From positions 1 to 16,826 of the forward strand of contig CAKQDQ010000044.1 of the NCBI GenBank assembly GCA_934229335.1: a stretch of DNA of 16,826 nucleotides. The letters are read 5' to 3'. The notes beneath the pieces were generated by a model. That model saw nothing but the letters and a program-made list of their open reading frames with translations, was not told where the DNA came from and searched no databases. Positions 13,707 to 16,826 of the stretch are shown here, in pieces. Origin of the DNA: an uncultured Prevotella sp. GTDB taxonomy: Bacteria > Bacteroidota > Bacteroidia > Bacteroidales > Bacteroidaceae. Numbering within the stretch: the stretch's first letter is position 1; each line of letters begins with the position of its first letter. A program made the position numbers and the translations under genes.

Positions 13707-13769
13707 CTTGTTATATGCGATAATTGTTTGTTATTTCCAATAAATATCAATACATTTTGTTATTCTGTA

Positions 13770-14468
13770 TTACGCATCTACAGCTGCTTGAGATGTTTTC
13801 TCCTTTACATCAATTTTTTCCTCTTCTGGAACAACTACGAGATTGTATGCTCCAGTACTCTTTAGTCTTAAATATTCCTTATATAGTCTTACACACGCCC
13901 AAGCATCTGTGGCAGCATACCCTTTTTGCTTCTCTGTAAGCACATCGCTCTCCCAATTACTCAATTGTTCTCTTTTGGATATCCTTTCTCCAAAAATATT
14001 TGCGTATAGTTTAGCGAGACTCATGTCCTTTATGCCTAACTCTGTCATGTGTTCCTGGAGTTCAAAGAATCCCTTAGGAGTAAAATCACCTCGTTTGTGT
14101 AATGACGCTATATCGTCATGCCATGACAAACCGATTTTAACGACATCAGTGGTCTCTAATAAACGTATGATGGCGGGGCATAGTCCCACACGGTTTAATC
14201 TAAACAAGAAACAGGTATCTTCATTGCTGACTTGTAACAAAGCAACTTTATTCTGTTTGCCACGTTTGAACACGGGTTTTGTCTCTGTATCAAAACCTAA
14301 CACATCAGATTTCATTAGATAATCAACGGCTTTGTCTGCTTCCTCTGGTGTCAGTATAACAATAATCCTACCAGGAAACAGTATTCTTGGTAGTTCTGCT
14401 ATCTTTGTTTTGTCAAATTTTGAATATATAATTTTAGATTGCATCTTTGTTGGATGTAAGTAATACAT
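13770..14468 (-). CDS. 3'-5' exonuclease domain protein (RNase D-like, DEDDy)
   Basis: 232 aa with a single DnaQ-like fold and no HRDC domains, so it is not a full RNase D. FD60-T-E62-T opens the active site, D118-D119 lies in GLSWHDDIASL, and Y184-AATD188 closes it: D-E-D-D-y residues in order. These two-metal-ion nucleases degrade RNA or DNA from the 3' end; tRNA trimming is the best-known role of the RNase D type. The C-terminus (EEEKIDVKEKTSQAAVDA) is a disordered acidic tail. Start ATG 14468 is used because a strong promoter ends just above it; ATG at 14444 (MQSKIIY) is an alternative. First gene of the five-gene minus-strand run. Confidence 0.88.
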   Translation of the reverse strand: MYYLHPTKMQSKIIYSKFDKTKIAELPRILFPGRIIVILTPEEADKAVDYLMKSDVLGFDTETKPVFKRGKQNKVALLQVSNEDTCFLFRLNRVGLCPAIIRLLETTDVVKIGLSWHDDIASLHKRGDFTPKGFFELQEHMTELGIKDMSLAKLYANIFGERISKREQLSNWESDVLTEKQKGYAATDAWACVRLYKEYLRLKSTGAYNLVVVPEEEKIDVKEKTSQAAVDA

Positions 14469-14505
14469 TCTCTGCTGATAGAGATGTTTCTAATTTAATA
14501 TTATG

Positions 14506-14536
14506 CAAAGTTATACAAAAAAAATAACATTTCAAA
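14506..14536 (-). promoter_or_regulatory. Promoter of the exonuclease-rlmI-tilS-lipoprotein-cdd operon
   Basis: On the minus strand TTTG (plus 14533-14536), a 19-nt spacer and TAACTTTG (plus 14506-14513) match the Bacteroidota consensus, about 40 nt before the ATG at 14468. Confidence 0.75.
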
Positions 14537-14619
14537 AGTTTATAATCAAAAACCCACTCCTATATCTCGTGTTTATTCTTGATTATCATATTGAGACACT
14601 ATCTCCCTATAGAAAATGC

Positions 14620-15405
14620 TTACCTCTCCATTTCCTTCGCTTCTTCCCACAGTTTATCCATTTCTGCTATTGACAAATCTTTGATATTACGTCCTTGCTC
14701 TTTCGCTTTTTCCTCTACGTATCCAAATCTTGAGATAAACTTTCTGTTTGTACGTTCTAAGGCTGTATCTGGGTTTATATGATATAATCTTGCGGCATTT
14801 ACAATAGAGAATATTACATCACCCAGTTCTTCTTCTGCACGAACTTTGTCATCTTTTGCTAATTCTGCTTTTAGTTCATCTATCTCTTCAAACACCTTTC
14901 CCCATACATCTTCAGGCTTATCCCAGTCAAAACCAACATTCCGCGCTTTGTCCTGTATCCTGTATGCCTTAATTAACGAAGGGAGAGAATTGGGGACACC
15001 AGACAAGACAGTTCGGTTACCGTCTTTTTCTTTTTGTTTTACTTCCTCCCATATTTTACCAACATCATCAGAATTGTCGGCTTTAAGATTCCCATATATA
15101 TGGGGATGACGGAATACTAATTTCTCAGCTTCTTTTGTTAAAACGTCCGCCATATCAAAACGTCCCTGTTCCCTGCCTATCATGGCATAAAAAATTATAT
15201 GTTCCATAATATCACCCATTTCTTTTTGAATCTCCACAGCGTCATCGTTCATAAGGGCGTCACATAATTCGTATACTTCTTCTATTGTATGAGGTCTCAA
15301 TGAGTCATTGGTCTGCTTTTTGTCCCATGGACATTTTTGACGTAATTCATCTTGTATGTCTAAAAGATGAGAAAAGGCATTCAATATTTCTTCTTTTGTA
15401 TGCAT
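14620..15405 (-). CDS. mazG: Nucleoside triphosphate pyrophosphohydrolase
   Basis: 261 aa, the length of two-domain MazG. Domain 1 has KCPWDKKQTNDSLRPHTIEEVYEL then EIQKEMGDIMEHIIFYA; domain 2 has FEEIDELKAEL and RAEEELGDVIFSIVNAARLY. Both E-x-x-E...E-x-x-D Mg-binding sets are present. It hydrolyses NTPs and dNTPs to monophosphates and pyrophosphate, sanitising the nucleotide pool, and in some bacteria it influences (p)ppGpp. A TAACTTTG element (plus 15434-15441) lies about 30 nt upstream of the ATG. It is separated from the exonuclease by 151 nt with a second promoter, so it is likely its own unit. No relation to a mazEF pair is seen here. Confidence 0.96.
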   Translation of the reverse strand: MHTKEEILNAFSHLLDIQDELRQKCPWDKKQTNDSLRPHTIEEVYELCDALMNDDAVEIQKEMGDIMEHIIFYAMIGREQGRFDMADVLTKEAEKLVFRHPHIYGNLKADNSDDVGKIWEEVKQKEKDGNRTVLSGVPNSLPSLIKAYRIQDKARNVGFDWDKPEDVWGKVFEEIDELKAELAKDDKVRAEEELGDVIFSIVNAARLYHINPDTALERTNRKFISRFGYVEEKAKEQGRNIKDLSIAEMDKLWEEAKEMER

Positions 15406-15433
15406 AGTCTTTTTTCTGTTATTATATTCTTTG

Positions 15434-15441
15434 CAAAGTTA
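15434..15441 (-). promoter_or_regulatory. -7 element of mazG
   Basis: TAACTTTG on the minus strand, with TTG about 21 nt further upstream. It is divergent from the plus-strand element at 15538-15545; about 100 nt separate the two divergent elements. Confidence 0.65.
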
Positions 15442-15537
15442 GCGAAAAAAATTATCATGTGGCAATAAGTTGATATATAATTTCATTAAGACAAGAAAAA
15501 AGATGTATTCCTTTATCATAGAATGAAAAATAATCAT

Positions 15538-15545
15538 TAACTTTG
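15538..15545 (+). promoter_or_regulatory. -7 element of the folK-like/TPR ORF
   Basis: TAACTTTG, a full match to TAnnTTTG, 22 nt before the ATG at 15567. Because it overlaps the TTG at 15543, that codon cannot be the start if this element is used. The -33 element is weak (TTTA about 22 nt upstream). Confidence 0.65.
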
Positions 15546-15566
15546 TACAGGGTAATTAATGTAAAG

Positions 15567-16613
15567 ATGAATAAAGCTAACGTTAAAAAACACATTATAA
15601 TAGCTTTGGGATGTAATGTTTACTATAACATACAGATGACAAAAGCCAAGAAGATACTGAAGAAGTCGTTTCCTGATATTGTATTTACTGACGTTATGTA
15701 CTCTGCTGCCTATGGGCAAGAAAACACACTAAATGCAAGGGACTATGCTAACATGATGGCATCATGTACAACGAGGCTCAATATTTCTGACCTTAATATA
15801 TTACTCAAGAATATAGAAACTTCTGTCGGGAATACACCAGCGTTACGTTCTAAAGGTATAGTAATGATGGATATAGACCTAATGAAATATAAAACTACAA
15901 GATATCATATTTCTGATTGGAGCAGAGAGTATATAATGAAGTTGTATTCTCAACTTCGTTATATTATATCTGTTGTTCTATTATTTCTCTGTTTTAATAT
16001 TTTCTGTGCTGCTGCGAAAACTACTACTAATAATACGGACTCTGAACTGTTAGGCAAGGCAATAGAATACTATGTTGGTGGAAAATACCATGAAAGCATA
16101 CTGTTGTTTGAGAAGATAAAGAAAACGTACCGTTTGAATCCTCGTTTCCTTGCCTATCTTGGTTTTTCATATTACAAGGAGAACAATTACAAGGAAGCAT
16201 CAAAATGTTTGCAGACATCGATACCTTCGTTAACTTCTTTTTCTCCCAAAGAACAGTCGGTATATATTTACGCTTGTGCGGAGAGTCTATTTATGCTGCA
16301 TAAATATAAAGAATCAATGAGATATTACGATATGTTGATTCCGCTTACAGTTGGCAATGATATGGGAGATGTATTATTTCATAAGGCGTTCTCTATCTAC
16401 TTTGATAAGAAAATAAACGAAGATATTACAGACAGCATATTTATAAGGAAAAATTCAAACTGTATAATGGAATGTTATACTACATTTCAAAAGGCTGTTA
16501 AGATTTATAAAGAAAATAGATCTACAGCAACGTCATTACAAGTTTCTCGACTCAAACAATGCGAGGTCATAATAAAGGGCTTTGAACAAAATTTTATTCC
16601 TTTTATACAGTAG
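15567..16613 (+). CDS. FolK/HPPK-like domain joined in frame to a secreted TPR protein
   Basis: 348 aa from ATG 15567. Residues ~9-122 resemble HPPK (6-hydroxymethyl-dihydropterin pyrophosphokinase, folate synthesis): IIALGCN (usual S-L-G-S-N), LNARDYANMMA, DLNILLKNIE and VMMD102-I-D104-LM with the paired Mg-binding aspartates; the Arg-rich loop before D-I-D of E. coli HPPK is not recognisable. From residue 124 (MKLYSQLRYIISVVLLFLCF, ending FCAAA) it reads as a complete signal peptide followed by TPR-like helices (ELLGKAIEYYVGGKYHESI, NPRFLAYLGFSYYKENNYKEA, YIYACAESLFMLHKYKES). A cytosolic enzyme followed by a signal sequence is unlikely as one protein. More likely two adjacent genes lack a stop between them, or translation restarts at 15936. 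Sequencing error cannot be excluded. Confidence 0.7.
   Translation: MNKANVKKHIIIALGCNVYYNIQMTKAKKILKKSFPDIVFTDVMYSAAYGQENTLNARDYANMMASCTTRLNISDLNILLKNIETSVGNTPALRSKGIVMMDIDLMKYKTTRYHISDWSREYIMKLYSQLRYIISVVLLFLCFNIFCAAAKTTTNNTDSELLGKAIEYYVGGKYHESILLFEKIKKTYRLNPRFLAYLGFSYYKENNYKEASKCLQTSIPSLTSFSPKEQSVYIYACAESLFMLHKYKESMRYYDMLIPLTVGNDMGDVLFHKAFSIYFDKKINEDITDSIFIRKNSNCIMECYTTFQKAVKIYKENRSTATSLQVSRLKQCEVIIKGFEQNFIPFIQ
15936..16613 (+). other. Probable independently started secreted TPR protein within the fused ORF
   Basis: The ATG at 15936 opens a classic signal peptide (KLYSQLR basic start, IISVVLLFLCFNIF core, A-A-A cleavage region) in the same frame as the HPPK-like part, with an A/G-rich agcagagag 7-15 nt before it. 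The 225-residue product would be exported to the periplasm or envelope. TPR-type repeats suggest a protein-protein scaffold role. Confidence 0.5.
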
Positions 16614-16681
16614 AAATAGGAAATTTTCAACACAAATAATACGCGAAAGACATCTTTTTACCAAAAAAAAAGGAAAAAGAT

Positions 16682-16712
16682 TTTGCCATAACAAAAAAAA
16701 TCACTACCTTTG
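16682..16712 (+). promoter_or_regulatory. Promoter of the tRNA-Arg gene
   Basis: TTTG at 16682-16685, a 19-nt spacer and TACCTTTG at 16705-16712, the cleanest match to the Bacteroidota consensus in the window, 52 nt before the tRNA's first base. Confidence 0.75.
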
Positions 16713-16729
16713 CACTCGCAAAAAAGAAA

Positions 16730-16749
16730 TTAAGGCGATAACGCCTTAA
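16730..16749 (+). other. Hairpin in the tRNA leader
   Basis: ttaaggcg (16730-16737) pairs with cgccttaa (16742-16749), loop ataa, followed by an A run rather than a U run. It lies between promoter and tRNA, so it may be a processing or antitermination-type leader structure; function unknown. Confidence 0.5.
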
Positions 16750-16763
16750 AAAAATAAAGGTAT

Positions 16764-16826
16764 GGCTCCGTAGCTCAACTGAATAGAGCATCTGACTACG
16801 GATCAGAAGGTTACAGGTTTGAATCC
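16764..16826 (+). tRNA. tRNA-Arg (anticodon ACG), cut by window end
   Basis: Acceptor ggctccg, T8-A9, D-arm gctc...gagc, anticodon arm tctga-ctacgga-tcaga with ACG at loop positions 34-36, variable agg and the T-arm reading into tttgaatcc. The 3' part of the T-stem and acceptor lie beyond the window. ACG is normally deaminated to ICG by TadA to read CGU, CGC and CGA. Confidence 0.92.

Noticed and set aside
13843..14322. 159-codon plus-strand open frame opposite the exonuclease gene
   Set aside because: The complementary strand encodes the DEDDy motifs; this frame has no recognisable domain and no promoter.
14620..15405. mazG as part of a toxin-antitoxin system
   Set aside because: It is a full two-domain housekeeping MazG beside RNA-metabolism genes, with no mazE or mazF nearby.
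15543..15566. TTG start at 15543 for the folK-like ORF
   Set aside because: It overlaps the TAACTTTG promoter element, and the HPPK-like similarity begins after ATG 15567.

Overview
The window looks like a chromosome segment of a Bacteroidales bacterium, most likely Prevotella or a close relative. The evidence is the AT-rich intergenic DNA, repeated matches to the Bacteroidota promoter element TAnnTTTG (for example 2697-2704, 9162-9169, 14506-14513, 15434-15441, 16705-16712), almost no strong Shine-Dalgarno sites, a tiny AURKAIP1/COX24-type ribosomal protein next to an HU gene and an RNase E/G gene, and a lipoprotein whose mature end begins CSDDDS, like Bacteroidota surface lipoproteins.

Layout. 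1-600 is conserved chromosome: a perfect 17-bp hairpin and a YraN-family (UPF0102) gene. 600-6900 is an accessory island made of broken pieces of a Mu-like prophage morphogenesis region (MuF minor head protein, a scaffold-like protein, a head-fiber-like fragment) carrying toxin genes. There is no terminase, portal, major capsid, tail, integrase or lysis gene. The first MuF gene (656-2323) ends in a papain-fold Tox-PL-like toxin domain. A second ORF (5083-6135) joins the N-terminus of a head-fiber-like protein to the last part of MuF and then to an unrelated, possibly BECR/CdiA-CT-like nuclease domain. Between them lie an 86-aa antisense gene overlapping the 3' end of the first toxin (candidate immunity gene), a Panacea/DUF4065 antitoxin with a two-TM partner (a PanAT-type toxin-antitoxin pair), and a winged-helix-like membrane-anchored small gene divergent from the scaffold gene. 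The small gene/divergent promoter/scaffold block occurs again, decayed, at 6283-6840. The island therefore arose by at least one duplication with toxin-tip exchange.

6985-15405 is conserved chromosome, all on the minus strand: RNase E/G, a 29-aa ribosomal protein, HU, and an operon-like run of 3'-5' exonuclease, RlmI-like rRNA methyltransferase, TilS, a beta-helix lipoprotein and cytidine deaminase, with MazG upstream under its own promoter. The common thread is RNA and nucleotide metabolism.

15567-16613 on the plus strand is an in-frame join of a FolK/HPPK-like domain and a secreted TPR protein. The window ends inside a tRNA-Arg(ACG) gene with a strong Bacteroidota-type promoter.

The most interesting part is 640-6900: a polymorphic-toxin locus on MuF chassis, uncoupled from a phage, with two different toxin tips, candidate antisense control at both toxin 3' ends, an intrinsic-terminator hairpin across the first toxin's start codon, and a nested Panacea TA pair. 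All functional statements rest on motif recognition by eye; no database search was run.
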